A DNA stretch of 64,000 nt. Source: Trissonchulus latispiculum. Its lineage: Eukaryota; Nematoda; Enoplea; Enoplida; Ironidae. This document shows positions 40,641-54,059 of this stretch, piece after piece. Where the stretch lies: assembly GCA_030248195.1 (NCBI GenBank), contig JASAND010026699.1, positions 1 to 64,000 on the forward strand, given 5' to 3'. Position numbers and translations under genes: made by a program. Each line of letters starts with the position of its first letter. The first letter of the stretch is position 1. The notes beneath the pieces are model-generated. The model searched no databases. It worked only from the letters and a program-made list of their open reading frames with translations, and was not told where the DNA came from.

Positions 40641-40896
40641 AAACCTCAAATTCAAATTTTGTCGTAAACTGAGGAGAGAGATCATGCTTGCATTGACAGG
40701 ATCTCTCATCCTTCCTTCACTGATAGTAGCTGAGTTGAGTGCACTATCGCTCCAACTAAGTACTCTATAAGAATAATACAATAATAGAAGGAGTGGTGAA
40801 TTCTAGGTGCGGAGAAGTCTGGCAAAAGCGTAGGTTGCATATAAAGCAAAGAGAATGGAAAAAAGAGGGGCAGGAAACGAAAATCTAGCCACTCAC

Positions 40897-43800
40897 GAAA
40901 ATTGAGGTTCATCCTCCGCGCTTTCCTTTTCTTGGTCATCCGCACCGCATACACTATAATTAATAATATTTAAAATCAGATTAGTAACAGGTCCCAATCT
41001 ATGTAAGACGCATAGGGCGAAGAAACAATTTATGAGAAATGTTTGTTTACGCAAACACTGAGGAAATGTAATTTCTAAAAAGGAATTGGTAAAGTCGTTT
41101 TCCGCAAAATTACCATTGCTACGACGGCAGTCCTTCTCGCCCCCCCCCTCTCGCCACACCTGCAGTTAATCAAAAGGGAAGGGCGGCGGCAAAAGAACAC
41201 CAATATGGCGACATAGGCGCTTATCCGATAACAAAAAGTTGCTTCCTCGCGCTATCTAATAGGAAAAATATGTCATAGAGACTACCATAGACACTGCCAG
41301 ATTGTAACATATAAATTAACACTAGAGAGTTTCAGATGGAATTGTACTTACTCCTGTTGCATAGCTAGCGCAGAGTCATCTGCAGAAAGCGCACCGGATT
41401 CAGTAGCAGCCCTTTGGTCGGCTTTCTTTGCATCAGCCGGAATTTCTACCAGTTTTCTGCAAAAAACGTATCAAAGACAGTTAGCCTAAATAAAATTTCT
41501 AGAGACTGAATACAAAAAAAAGCGTAGAAAAATATTTTCCCTGTTGAATGAATATGGAAGGGGATAGTAGAGAGATAGATGAATCAGATGAAAACTGACA
41601 ACTGTATTGGTGATTATAAAATTGCAGTGGAAAATAGAAGTTAAAACAAAGAGTAAAAATCTATAGGCTATAAAACTAGGCTAAAAAACAGAAAGAGAAC
41701 TAACCGCGGACGAACAACAAGATGAGGCCGTTCAGCACGCGCTACGGGTCGAGAGGAAGGCCCCGGTTGACAGTTCTTAGCAGCGGCGTCATCACTGCTG
41801 CTGCTACTGGGAATTACAAGACGACGTCTGCCAACTTGTTGCAAGCGCCGTTTCCTGAAAACCAGAAATAGATTATTATATTTTTTATCTGTAGCGTGTC
41901 GTCTTTTTCTGTACTAGTGTTAACATATAATAGTATCACCGAAACACATATTTAAACTGGAGGAGGGACAACCAGTGGCGTATTATCAAATGGAAGTAAA
42001 CTACTAATTCATCTCACCTCTTTTTATTCGGCTCGCCAGTTTTGTGCCGACCAGTCTTCGGCTGAGACAGTTCCTCCTCAGACGAACTCGTTTTCAATAC
42101 TCCACGCCCATGCTTCGAGGGCGTAAGTCTGTAAAGTAGTTATACATCGCTTAACTACGAACATGAATCAGTGATAGAACGGGGGGGGCTATGGGAAAAC
42201 CGACGACTTATACGTCTGTGAAATTTCGGACGGTTTCATATAAATGTGAACCCCAAATCATTCCTTCTGCGGTAGATTCACGTAGCACGAATTTCAAATT
42301 TACGAAAATTACAGCAAATTGACTCAAAAAATAGGCTCGTTCCGTCGCTACAATCACTAAATAAAATCATAACAGTACAGACGCTCCCGGTTCGTCTTTT
42401 CATTAGTGATGCATTGCATATACCTCCTACGAATGACTATTCTGAATTCGAGAGCTAGTTCTACACTGTAGAAAAGAGGTTTTGTTTTCTCACTTCCATA
42501 GGGCAACCGCGTAGTGTTTCTCAGGAAAAAAAGAAAATAAAAAGGAATTTTAGAATGGAAAAGTGAAAAAAAGGATTTGGCTGAGAAAAATATTGAAAGT
42601 AAAACCAATTTTCTGACATAAATTAACAATATTGGTGAGTAAAAAATTAACTGTTTGCAGAATACCTAGGTAAAGTTAGAGGAGATTACATTTAGATCAA
42701 CTAACCTGCGACTAGACCCTCCTGAGTCCATCCGTGTCGCAGGATTAGACGCTGCCGGAAGCTGCTGTTCAGATGGAATCTGACCATCAGGCAAGGAGGT
42801 GCGTACAGAGCTGCAAAAAATGCAAGGGTTAGGAGTTATAATGATTCAGTAACTATTAATAAGGATTGTAAGCACTCGACCGCTTCACATAAAACGTGCA
42901 TAAATGAACAAAATGAAAAAAAGCGGTCACAAACTCATCAACGGACTCGTTTATCCCTTGGTTATAGTATTAATAATGGTGATTCTTCCGTATACGCACA
43001 CCTGTGACTAAAATTCGCAAAACTTAAGCGATTGAGCTCAAATTTGGTATGGGTGCATATTAACACCTTTTTCTAATCGACCTGTCACAAAAATTTAAAA
43101 ATTTAAAAAATTTAAATTTTTAAGTTTTTTAAGGGGGGACCAAGTGGTGACAAAGATTTTTTGTCTCCAATTTCGGTGAAAAGTTACTCATAGGGGTTTT
43201 CAGGGTCGCTGAACAGGAATATAAAAACCTTTTTTTCGATCCAGCTTTTCGTTAGGTCAGTATAAGCTAAAGATTTAAGCTTAAGTATTAAGCTGATTTC
43301 TAGCTAAGGAAAGGCTGGATCGAAAACGGTTTTCAGATTCGTGTTCAGTGACTCTGAAAACCTTAAATGTTTGTCAAAGATCGATCAGAAATGTGATAAT
43401 ATACAGCCATACCAAGTTTGAGCTCAATCCGTTAAGTTTTGCGAGTTTTAGACACAGGTCTGCGTATACGGAAGAATCACCTTAATAACTAAATAGCTTT
43501 AAGTTAAAAGTAGCGCTCATAGTCCGTATAATCTGTAAATAAAATCATGAACGAAAGTTTTCCTAAGTTACACTTAATTGTTTGACTTCCCTTTCAGATT
43601 GTATTCACATAACAGTGGAGGAAAACTGTCACTAGGAAATAGGGCTAACGAATTTTGTAGGGTAAAACTACAGAATACAATCAATTTCGCTCACAAAGAA
43701 ACTAGAAAATAAAACGAATCTTTAGACATAATTTGAAAGGATTAGTCAGCAAAAATTTAGATTTTTGGACTTTAAACCGAAAGGTAGTGATTGTAGCATC

Positions 43801-45130
43801 ACATTCGTTTTTAAGCAAGCAGAAATTAAGCAGTATGCGGTTTAAAATGCAAATACAGATAGGTTGAACTTAATGCGCCCCCCCTTACTTTCTGCGATAA
43901 CACCTAAGAATAAGATAAAAACTTGACTTTGAAAGCGGAGATCAAATCCGTAACTGTCAAAACAGCGGCGGCGGGGGTCAGTGTTTTTTTTCTGGAAAAA
44001 CAGGAAATAAAAAAGGAGCTTTATACGCGAAAACAATGTAATAAAAGGAATTTGCGCGATAAAAAATAGAAAATAAAAAATTTGAGATATAGATTAAAAC
44101 GTCCCCGCCCTGTTTTGGTGTTTTGGTTCATCGAAATGTCTCGCGCAGGGGAAATACTGTAAACGCATTTCAAAAGATGTAATTTCAGCAAAATTTACAA
44201 TTAATGTAATCTGAATTGCATACTCATGTTCTCAGGACTGTACGTATATTTGTACGTGATACAGAAATACAAAGAAAAGTGAACTAACCTCCGACTAGAA
44301 CCTCCAGACTGCAGCCCTGTGTCACGGTTAGATGGAGCCGGAACCTCCTGTTGGGATACACTCTCAGCATCAGACACAGAATCACTTAGAAACCTGGAAT
44401 AAGTATGAATGAATGTATGCGCTGACGCCGTTGATAAAAAGCCATGTATACCAGACGTCAAACTCAAAACGTGTCGCGATCGAGAGACATGAAAAAGAAA
44501 GGAGAAATGGCCAGACGTGTAGGTGGCAATATACTTAGTGGAAGACGAAGAACGATAAACGGGAAAGCTTATTGCGTATGATGAATCAAAAATCATAAAT
44601 AAGGACTGTAAACACGCAAACGCTTCACTGGAAATGTAGCGGAAAGAACAAAATAGAATTTATACTCATACAGCAGGACCGTTTTGAGAAATCGACACTA
44701 AAAGAAATTTTGGATACGCTTTTGTCCACATGTGCCGCCTGACTAAGACTCGTAAACTCACAGAAATAAATTGGCAGTATTAGTATTTCTGCTCCCAGGA
44801 CTGCCTTTCTCTCACCTTTATTGTATGCGGTTCCTTTGATGACAACTATCAGTGGCGCGCTAATAAAAATCTATTTTTGTCTCCCCTACTGTTATCCGAG
44901 AAGACAATTGGCAAGAAAATTTCAATCTAAGTACCGCTCTTTTATTGAAATATAGAAAGCAGTCATGGGATTTGTAAGAGAATCTTTTAAAATAAATTCT
45001 CCGCTTTAAATGAATCAAACTGAGAGAGGTTTTACAATTGTAAACGGACGCAACATAAAAGAACGAACGGGGACAAAGTAAGTAAAGGAGATAGTCCTTA
45101 CCCAGATTTCTCGTTCTGTTTCCCCGCCAT
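40897..45130 (-). CDS. Serine/arginine-rich gene of symmetric phase-2 exons, unknown
   Basis: Seven exons with clean GT-AG borders join in frame: 45130-45102 (ATG, MAGKQNEKSG), 44393-44289, 42810-42706, 42128-42018, 41854-41705, 41456-41352 and 40953-40897. The last exon is uncertain: two acceptors near 40800 are possible. Every intron is phase 2, so each internal exon could be inserted or lost without breaking the frame. Exons 2, 3 and 6 are exactly 105 nt, and exons 2 and 3 end in the same SGGSSRR, which indicates exon duplication. The product is disordered, Ser, Arg, Pro and Glu-rich, with no known domain. Function unknown. Confidence 0.6.
42978..43483. mobile_element. MITE with long terminal inverted repeats
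   Basis: The left end GGTGATTCTTCCGTATACGCA and the right end are near-perfect inverted copies that extend over about 100 bp. Flanks TTAATAAT and TTAATAAC form a probable 8 bp target duplication with one mismatch. The interior (TTTTGTCTCCAATTTC, GGTTTTCAGGGTC) is shared with decayed copies at 20540-20720 and 22940-23340. It lies in an intron of the serine-rich gene (between exons 2 and 3). No ORF. Confidence 0.75.
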
Positions 45131-47259
45131 AGTCCTTTGGAACAAATAGAGATACAGAAAACCAGAACCGAATAAAAAATGGTAATACCAAACTGTAAAC
45201 AATAACCTGCAAACAAATTAATATAGATGTATTTTTGAAGTGTAGCTTCCAACAGTTAAAGTCTAAATAATTAAACTTAGATACAATGAGAAAACCAGAA
45301 GCATTATATTACAATGTAAAATACATACACACTAATAGATAATGAAGATTCTTGAACTGATAGCAGTGACTTAACACTCTAACATTTCACTGTGAACTAA
45401 AGTCCACATAGAAAGTGCAAACAAGATGTAAGAATCACACTAACACAAATTAAAACATAAAAGGAAGGTGTCGACCTGTCAATCAAACATGATACTTCCA
45501 GACCAAATGAGGCTAAACCTGTTTTGGATATCTTAGCACATAAGGATAGGCTCATCTTTTCCTCCATTGTCTGTGTGCAAATTCTAATTAAACTATACAG
45601 TTTGCACAATTTGTAAGGCAGTATTACAGAGGCAGGAAAGCAATCAAAACCTAAAATAATGTTGCCACCGTTACTGAAATTTGAAAATGCAAATTAATGG
45701 CCCGTTGGATTCTCCAAGTAAAATTACACATAAATTTCTAAGTCTGAAAGGAATAAGGAGGACAAGAGAAGCGGCTCATGTTGCAAAACTAAAATTAGAA
45801 CCAACTCAACCGTATAATAATTGTTTGCAACTGTCTTTTACACTAGTTTTACCCTTTTTTTTCCACACGATGCCTCCTTGACATGTCAAAGAAATTTATA
45901 GCTTTTCCGCTCAACAAAACCATTCAGTAAACGCAGTAATTCAAACGAAGTTTTATTACGCCCTGTTAACGGTAGCTTGCTATTACAAAAGTAATGACAC
46001 AATAGAGAATGGAAAACGCTGTTGACTCGTTCCCTAATTGAAATTTCAAAAGCTACACCGCATTAGATGTGATTGTCCGATAAGAGGTTGAGAAAAATTT
46101 TGTTATATTCACCATACACAATAGCCTAGTCCAACCAGTCGTAGTATTCCATCCTCAACGTCGGAATCGTACCAAGCTGTCCCTGTGAAAAACAGTAATG
46201 ATCATAGAGAGAGAGGGAGTGTAGCCAAGGAAAAACTTTGGAAAACGCAGGAAAAGCTCCCCCATTTTCTAATTTTTCTTTCCGATCTCTCCACCACAAA
46301 CTTCAATTGAACGTTGCACTAGTTATGTAACTTCTAATAAGCAGTGCTAACTATTATTTCGGACTGTGTTCTGTATGTGCACCCTTCAGCCAGCCATGCG
46401 GATCTAAAACAAAAAAAAAGAGGCCTGTGGGCCTCCCACCGCTTGCCCCGCCCCCCGCGTCCCCGTGGCTGTTTCGGGAAATTTACTAACTGTAGAATTC
46501 TACACACGACGCAAGGGAAAACATACGCTATTTTTACTATGTAGTTATAGGCCTGCTTTTTACACGCCGGGACGAAAGGTTTCTCGAGACGGATCAGACA
46601 GACCGACAAAAAATTTTCGCGGCCGGGCCGCGCTGTGAAAATTCAAGCCATCCAGGCCTCTGGTACCTATCTACGTAGCGGTATAACTTTTCTTTTGTGG
46701 TTATATGTGCTAGCTAGCTAAGTACAAATTCAAATTGTACTCCTTCACACTATTATATGGTCCCTACACTAGACAAAGTGCATATTTCATACAACAGCAG
46801 ATGCACTCTGTTACCAAGGCTACGCAAATTAGCATACGCTCAAAAGTCAGTGACAGACACTGCAGCTATCTTATACACCTATTATTCCTGTATAGGTGTA
46901 TTTACATACACGTTTAATACTGGGAACTGCTGCATATCTGTAATCATACTCTCAAGAAAGTAGCTCCAGTTATCTTAATTTGCATAGTTCAAACAGCACA
47001 CAAGACAAAAACGACCGCTTATATCACTTCTATGCCCTATTTCGCGTGAATTTATTTAGAACTCTTTTTAGCACAACCCGTTTACTGAAGACAGTCTTCT
47101 TTACTTCTTCTGCATACGGATACATTACACAACGTAGATTGCAAGAAATAAACAAAAAAATGAAAGTATCAGTAGGAAAAACAAGTAACATTTATATTTC
47201 ATTAAAAGTACAAGTGGAGAAAAAACAAGTAACATATCTATGTCATGGATTTCGGGGGC
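45131..47259. other. No gene recognised; possible isolated exon near 46130-46185
   Basis: AT-rich and low in ORFs. The minus strand has a sequence bounded by TTTTTCACAG and followed by an open stretch near 46185-46130 that could be a terminal exon, but it joins to nothing visible. GC-rich islands occur at 46436-46460 and 46620. Confidence 0.4.
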
Positions 47260-48576
47260 CTAGTCAGACTGATTCCCAGTCCTGGACGACGATCTTGTTA
47301 CGCGTGGTCTAGAACCTGCGACCGGTGTTCGTTTAGTCTTTTTACGCGGTATCGGCTCGCCCCAAGTATGCGGTTTTTGCCCAGTTGCTAAAATTGTCGG
47401 ATGTGCGCACCTTTTGTCCACCCTATCATCCCTATAACGTACAGATAGCGGAGACGACGCCACAGTTGACACATGTCCAGCTCCTTGTCCACTGCCTGTG
47501 CCGTTTCCTCCAGATGCTTCAGAGGAGGCGGCGTTTTGTCTCTCACCAACACGAGGAGGGGTTAGCTGCAGCCAACCGGGGGCAGAGGGCTCGTCGTAGA
47601 CCTCATACCTGCAGTTGTTTGGTGACCCAGCTGCGTTCTCGGAGGAGCGCTCTCCACGTGCAGTTTCTCTGGCAGTGTTAGCGCCGCCAACGCCAGTTTC
47701 AGTAACCGTACCCTCTACAGGATTTTGTATCGGTTCGTTGAGCGATGTGCTATCAGTGTCCACGCTACCGTTCTCATTCTCCCTTTCATCAACGACGCGA
47801 GGAGGGGTCACCTCCAACCAAGCGGGAACATGAGGGTCGTCGTAAATACTGTACCCACAGGTGACTGGCGAAGAAGGAACGTAGTCTGACGCAGCACGAT
47901 TCGGGGCAGTGGGCGGTTGATTGGTTTTGTCCTTTCGTCTAGTATCACAGGACGCAGTTTCGAAGGGGCTTTCTGCGCTAACATTGGATGCTGTTTCGAC
48001 TCCTGCACTACTGGCGCTAGTATCTTCAGCTGCGACGCGAGGAACAAAGTCAGTGGAAGACGGAGGCACTTGGGGCGAAGTTTCCTCATCACAACTACTG
48101 TCCTCACACGTGTCTGTCATCGCTGTTCCCTCCTGGCAGGGGGCGGCGGCCCCGGGCGGATTCTGCTCCTGCGGAATGTATGGCATGAGATTTATGTCTT
48201 CCCTGCCACCCAAGCTGTCTGGACTGCGCAAAATCGATTCTGAGCTCGATACATCAGACGCCTGAGATTGTGGCCGTTGGAGCAGTTGCCACTGTACGAT
48301 TTCGTACTCGCTTTCCGCCACGGGGGAGGCTGATCTAACGCGAATGTCAGAGATTCTGAGTACAGCTATCATGTATGGGGATCCCATTTGAGACACTGTG
48401 ATGCTTGGAACGTGTACTTCAGTGCCCCAGAGGGGATTCTGAGGCCTCTCGTCACCCTGCTGATATGGCAACGAACTTGGGAGGGAGCGAAATTTTCTGT
48501 ACGATTCAGGAGACATCGGGAGCAGACGTAGGAGTTCCGTATCGACATCTTCTAATGGTTTCTTCCAAAAAACCAT
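47260..48576 (-). CDS. Unknown acidic protein with an internal duplication (438 aa)
   Basis: A single intact ORF starting MVFWKKPLEDV. About residues 1-105 look folded (VHVPSITVSQMGSPYMIAVL region). The rest is low-complexity, Ser, Glu, Pro and Thr-rich. Two ~30-residue copies of a motif are clear: YSIYDDPHVPAWLEVTPPRV and YEVYDEPSAPGWLQLTPPRV, each followed by an acidic stretch. The C-terminus is basic (KKTKRT, then RVTRSSSR). I recognise no domain. It sits between the serine-rich gene and the DUF3987-like ATPase on the same strand. A DNA- or partner-binding adaptor is a guess. Confidence 0.65.
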   Translation of the reverse strand: MVFWKKPLEDVDTELLRLLPMSPESYRKFRSLPSSLPYQQGDERPQNPLWGTEVHVPSITVSQMGSPYMIAVLRISDIRVRSASPVAESEYEIVQWQLLQRPQSQASDVSSSESILRSPDSLGGREDINLMPYIPQEQNPPGAAAPCQEGTAMTDTCEDSSCDEETSPQVPPSSTDFVPRVAAEDTSASSAGVETASNVSAESPFETASCDTRRKDKTNQPPTAPNRAASDYVPSSPVTCGYSIYDDPHVPAWLEVTPPRVVDERENENGSVDTDSTSLNEPIQNPVEGTVTETGVGGANTARETARGERSSENAAGSPNNCRYEVYDEPSAPGWLQLTPPRVGERQNAASSEASGGNGTGSGQGAGHVSTVASSPLSVRYRDDRVDKRCAHPTILATGQKPHTWGEPIPRKKTKRTPVAGSRPRVTRSSSRTGNQSD

Positions 48577-49047
48577 TTTCTGCCGGTGGTTCCGGAATGG
48601 GACCAGGAAAGGACAAATTTTCAGTATATCATCAAGCTATAATAAAAAATATCAACATTTTTGTAACGATTTTGTCCATTATGAAAGAACGTTGTTACAA
48701 ATTCTTCACATATAGCCACACTTGCGGAAAAGTACCTAGAAAAGCGCATGGCTACGTGTACGATGAGTGGCAGTTTCTGCGCAATGCTGATTTGAATACA
48801 GTTGATGCAAGTCTATATTTTGAAGCATACGCGGAGTACTGTTCCAATGACGGGGGGGGCGGCGGGGTGTGGCTCGTCGGACGGATATCCGCCATCACTG
48901 CACTATTGTGCCTTCATAGTCTCCGTGTAAACTGAGTGTAGTCTGTCAAAACGGAAGAGGTATTGTCAGGGAGACTCGAATTTCCCCAGACCTCAGAGAA
49001 GCATTTAGAAAGTGTCACGGCTATGTGTAGGGTTAGTGAAACTTTTT

Positions 49048-49128
49048 GCGCAATCCTGAATTGAATAAAGTTTACCCGCATGTGTGTCGCGCAATCCTGA
49101 ATTGAATGAAGTCTACCCGCATGTGTGT
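49048..49128. repeat. Two tandem copies of a 41 bp unit
   Basis: GCGCAATCCTGAATTGAAT followed by (A/G)AAGT(T/C)TACCCGCATGTGTGT occurs at 49048-49088 and again at 49089-49128. It lies just downstream of the DUF3987-like gene's stop. Confidence 0.75.
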
Positions 49129-49154
49129 TTCGAAGCAACTACAGTATAGTGTGT

Positions 49155-51967
49155 TCAAAGTGCTACCTTGTCCTTCAATCTCGCCCTTGCTCCAGAGTGG
49201 AACGCCATGCGTACAGTGTTAGCGACAAGGTAAGGGCCCGGCGTAGTGGCGGCCTTGAGATGAGCCTGTTGTACAATGGAACATGCCATCGTGTCATCGT
49301 CGCCGCCGAGCGGTTCAGGAGGCGGATTTGCAGCAATGGAAATCTAGAAACATAACAAGCACGATCAAACGCAGATTGGCACCCCTTTTTTTTCTGCGCT
49401 TCAGCTGTCCGCAAACTAAATATAATAAGGATAATGTTTTACTTGGACGACACAAAAAGAAAGTATTTATCAACTGTAAAAACAAAAAACTGGATAAAAA
49501 GTTTACGGAAAGAACTACGATCGTGTTCTCAGTTAGCACATAAAAAATAAGCATTCATTGGAAAAGAAAACGAAAACCAGGATAGGCACTTACTCCACGT
49601 ATGGCCTTCTTTGACTCATCTGACTGCATTACCACTCCAAATCCTTGGTCAAGGTCACTTTTCGACAATCGGAACGTTAACGGACCAGCAGCGTCACCAC
49701 GATGCATATAGTGAATCATATACTTCAAATTGTGGAACCCCACTGCAGCTCGTAGAGCCAAAACCATCAACTTGGGATTTGTCGAAAAGAGTACCCCTCT
49801 CTCGAGATCGTGATTCATTGCAGGAACATTCCTGTCCCAAAATTCACGCAAGAGCGTCTCGGCCTCTTCTGTTAGAGTATAAGTCAGCGCTCCTCGTCTA
49901 AAAAAAGGCAGCATAAAGATATAAATTACGTTTGCTTGTGTTCACATCTTTCGGGGTAGATTTTTAAGGTAAAAATTTTGGCTGAACGATTTGTGTAATG
50001 CAGGTTTTGGCAGTCTGAAATATTTAATGCATAGGCGGAGAATAATAATTCGTGGTACACATTTGTTCAATGTTTTACAGTCTCTGATCATTGAAGTATC
50101 CTACGGGCGAGCGGAAAGGTGCAAAATTTGAAATTTAAGACAATTTCTATTTCATTTAAACTCTTTGTCGTTACCTGTTTGAACAAGTGGTCCAAGCTTT
50201 GCTGAAAGCTTGTGCTAATGTCCGTTTGGAGAAGTGTTTGTTGAGAGCACGCCCAGCCTCCTTAGATTGTTCGCTAGTGTAGAAACGCACAGTAGAAGGG
50301 AAGATGATTACTCTATAATACAAGAGAGTAGAAAAAAGATCAAAGGCTTTAATGAAACTACCTGCTAAGATGTTTCCGGAACGATATGTCAGAACCACCA
50401 ACACCTTTCACAGTGCTTTAAACTATAATATAATGTTACGCAGTACTAACTCTAAAGCATTCTAAGAGAACACCCCTAGCATTACGCCGTTACTTATGCG
50501 TGGTATTTCTCTGTTGTTTTCAGAAGAAGCTTAACATCATGCAGTTTACGAAAAAAAATAAACGCCTTGTGTAGTACTAAGCTGCTTATGCAGTACTAAC
50601 CTGTCCCACAAACCATCACTATTGATTGCTATCTGATAAAACTTCAGCATAGTCCTGTGTCCCATGCCAGCCAAAACGTGGATTGGAGCCTCCACTGGCG
50701 TTTGAAATTCACTGTTCTTGTACGCAATGCTGCTACAGAATTGAGACCAACGGCAGTTGAACCATGCCAAAGTGTCACTGGTGGAACCTAGACCACTTTT
50801 TCCGAGGCTGTTAATTGTCGTTTGGAATTCATCACTGGTGATAACTATTGTTGGATCATGGCCGAGGTCGATCAACTAAAAAAATACTGTGCTATACTCA
50901 GTTAAACTATTCCATTTATTCCTACACTATGAATTTTCGGTATCAACAGTCGCGAACTATTGAGAGCGGAGATAAAGAAACGCTGCAGCATGGTGCTAAC
51001 CATTTGGACATTGAAGTCAGCAAAGGCAAAGGCGTATCCTGCTAGCGCACAATTTCCCCCCCTTGTTTTGGTTAGCCGATATTCATTTGAAACCACATTA
51101 AGCGGGAAAGAGATAGGTTAATCTCACCAAATCAGATTGAAAAATTTTGGCTCAAATAATCTGAATCGTTTTTCCGAATTTTTTGACGGAAAAATGGTTA
51201 AGCATCAGAAAATTGTTCACTGTAAAAAATGATCTATTATAAAAATAATACAACAGTAGAATAAACGAATAGCGAACAGGGTATTAGTTATGTTATTTTT
51301 CTCTCGTCACACTTACTTCTCTTTGGTGTTTGTCGAACCCTTGAACTGAGCCTACACCAAAACACTTCAAATTGTAAAGAGTTTCTCCGATAGCATCTGT
51401 TATAATGTCCTTGAAGAACAAGGTCATAGCAGGTGTTTTGCCAGTGCCAGGTCTCCCAGTGATGAAAATCATTGTTGCTATACTCTCTGTTGCCAAATCC
51501 TCTGTGCCGAACATTTTCCGTTCAATTTTTGCTTCTAAAAGATTAAAAATTTTAAAAATTTAAAACGTAGGGTAGCAAAAATAATTTTTTATGTGGACCC
51601 AATAAAACCTTTAGTAAAAACTTAGACAACTTTTGTCTTCTCATCTGATATCTGTATAAAAACCGTTCCAGAAATATATGACAAAATGACAAAGACCTAG
51701 TGCAAAAGTTTAACATTTTCTTGGTATCATAAAGTAATTACCTTGAGCGGCAAAAATACCAAGTTGCAGCAGAACTCCCAATATGTGGGAGGATGATAAA
51801 CCATAGCATACAGCAGAGGACGCTATGAATGAAGTAAGCACTTCATCTTTTAGAATATGTTGCAAGTTGTAAGGTATCTTTCTCAATTGTGAACATATCT
51901 GCTCTACCTCTTCTACATCTAGACTATCAATACTGACTGGCGCAGGCACTCTACGCGCAGGCTCCAT
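49155..51967 (-). CDS. DUF3987-like P-loop ATPase/helicase, six exons (449 aa)
   Basis: Exons 51967-51742, 51534-51317, 50875-50601, 50312-50175, 49897-49594 and 49343-49155 join in frame with GT-AG borders; the last reads to a TGA. Walker A is FITGRPGTGKTPAM in exon 2. Exon 3 has IVITSDEFQTTI (Walker B-like) and ends GLWDR, and exon 4 continues IIFPSTVRFY, a GLWDR.. pattern typical of DUF3987 proteins. Exon 5 has YTLTEEAETLL. DUF3987 proteins are helicase- or primase-associated ATPases. The frame is intact across all junctions, so this gene appears functional. A primase gene lies 8.7 kb upstream on the same strand. Confidence 0.7.
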
Positions 51968-52620
51968 CCCGCGCTCCTTAAAAGGAAAAAGAATCGTGAA
52001 ACAATGAAGACCAGCACAGTTTGTCCACGTCTGCTACATAACAAAGTTTAAGTAGCGAAGGCGTCATTGGAAATGGGAAAAGGTGTTTGACGATGCGAAA
52101 AGGTGATAACAAGATTTTTTTACGTACCCCGAGCATGTCTTACCAATATATATGTATATTGTTGCCATATTTCCGGACCGCGTTCTTTCTGAATCAGAGT
52201 TTTAATTTAGGACTTTAAAAATTGTCAATGAATTTCTGATAGCGTACTATTTGCATTTTCTAAGTTGTAACACATCCAACCTCAACTTTCAGGTAAACTT
52301 TAAAAATGCAAGCCCTGCTCCTAATAATATGCCCGCAAAAATGCCAGCTTCCACCAGTACGCTACGATGGTATAAATGAAGCAAACACTTCATAATTTGG
52401 GAACATGTTACAAGTTGTAACGTATTTTTGTTAATTTCTGAACATATCTGTTGTGTCTCTTCTGTATCTAGACTATCAATACTCACTGGAGCAGACTCTC
52501 TATGCGAAGGCTGGATGGCTCGTTGCTTTAAAAACTACCGTGAAACAATCAAGACGGCTGCTGTGTTGCACATTTGCTACATAACAAAGTTTAAGTAGCG
52601 AAAGCGCCACGAAAAATGAC
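51710..52620. repeat. Tandem segmental duplication of the ATPase first exon
   Basis: Sequence 51720-52075, holding exon 1 of the ATPase gene (SIDSLDVEEVEQICSQ), is repeated at about 52290-52620 with the coding words SIDSLDTEETQQICSE and the same downstream CTACATAACAAAGTTTAAGTAG. The second copy is degraded and lacks a matching P-loop exon after it, so it is probably a relic. Confidence 0.7.
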
Positions 52621-54050
52621 ACAGCTACGCCGCTCCTATTTTACTTTTTTACTTCTGTTAAGCTAGCACTCCTTTCTCACACGATCCTTTTTTTCAGGTG
52701 GAAAGGATGTTTGAAAACACCACAAGCGTATGACCTCTCACCACGTTTATATTTCTGAGATGCAAAAGCACACGTGGTGATATTATTTTACCACGTAAAG
52801 GTACCAATAGTGTTTTACAACAGCCAGGAAGCCGGCGACCGGAGGCGGCCCGCCGACGTTTTTGAGTCTGCGGCAGTGCCCCGTCTGAAATGCCTGGCTG
52901 TCTGGCCAGCGGAACGTTGAATGAGAACTTTTTTTTTCAAATATATAAAGTTAAAACGAATTTGATTGCCCTTTTAATGGATAATAAAAATACTTTGCCA
53001 CTGTTCAGGCCAGATTGCCTTCAAACCGTGAAGAATATACCTCGCTACTCCGCGGGCAGGCCCCCCGCCCCCCTCGCCCGTCATCGACCGGCAGCCACTC
53101 GGTTTCTTTTTTTGGCGGCGGGCGGGCGTGCAGTTGAACGCGGTCCTTTTAAAGCACTGCATCTGTAGTGGTTGGTCACACGTCGAATTTGAAAGTCGAC
53201 GCCGATATGCAATTGTTGATCACACTGTATGAAAATGTGAAAATTAAACTTGTTTCAAACAACACAAATTTTACGTTGCTGTAAAGCTATTCAGCCACTC
53301 CAAATGGACTGAAAATTATGGGACGTGCGATGCGAATATATAAGTGCAACTAGTAGAAAAATCAGCCGACCACTCCTAAGCTAGTTTTTGCATACATTGG
53401 ACAAACCGTAAGAATGGTACTTCGTACACTTTATAGCGAGAACTGTCTGCTCACTCTAGCAGTCTTTGTTGGCTAACCGTTCATTTTTTACGTGTAGAGT
53501 TTGTTTGGGACAGCATAAGCGTAAACCGTTTGATGAATTTGCTCACTATAAGAAATAGAACGTGCCATGCCAAATTTTTTTATCAGGTAAGTTGAAAGAA
53601 GTTTCCTTCTAAAAAAAAACAATCACAAATGCAAGGTTTTTGCCGCTGGTGCTAGTTTGACGACAACTCATGCAAAAAAGAGGGCACTCTGGAGGCTAGA
53701 TGCGATGTAGGCATATAATCTAGTCCCGTTGGTGACTACTATAACGTTAAGCGAATAAAACAGTTTTTTGTGACATCTTGTCCAACTTGTCAGATCGGCT
53801 AAAACGGACGGAACAAGTATACGGCTGCCCTATTCCTACCAAGCTGCAGACATAGAAATATGAGAAATTTCGCAAATAATTCCGCAAAAGTACCAGTCCC
53901 CTCTCTCTTGTGCTGCGGATTCCACTTCACAAAAGACGGATTCGGTTGGTCTGACAATTAAACACCTTAGGATGCTAATATAACTGTGCAATTATTGGAA
54001 ACATTCAGTAAGTCAATCAAATGTATTTATTTAAAAAGAAAATAACAAAA
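52621..54050. other. No gene recognised
   Basis: Non-coding. A GC-rich patch at 53050-53160 yields an unconvincing plus-strand ORF. No repeat is obvious. Confidence 0.45.
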
Positions 54051-54059
54051 CACCAAAAA

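Noticed and set aside
46130..46185. Possible minus-strand terminal exon after a good acceptor
   Set aside because: No upstream exon of matching phase was found, so it was not called as a gene.
52890..53168. 92-codon plus-strand ORF
   Set aside because: Half of it comes from a local GC-rich patch; no domain and no supporting exon structure.
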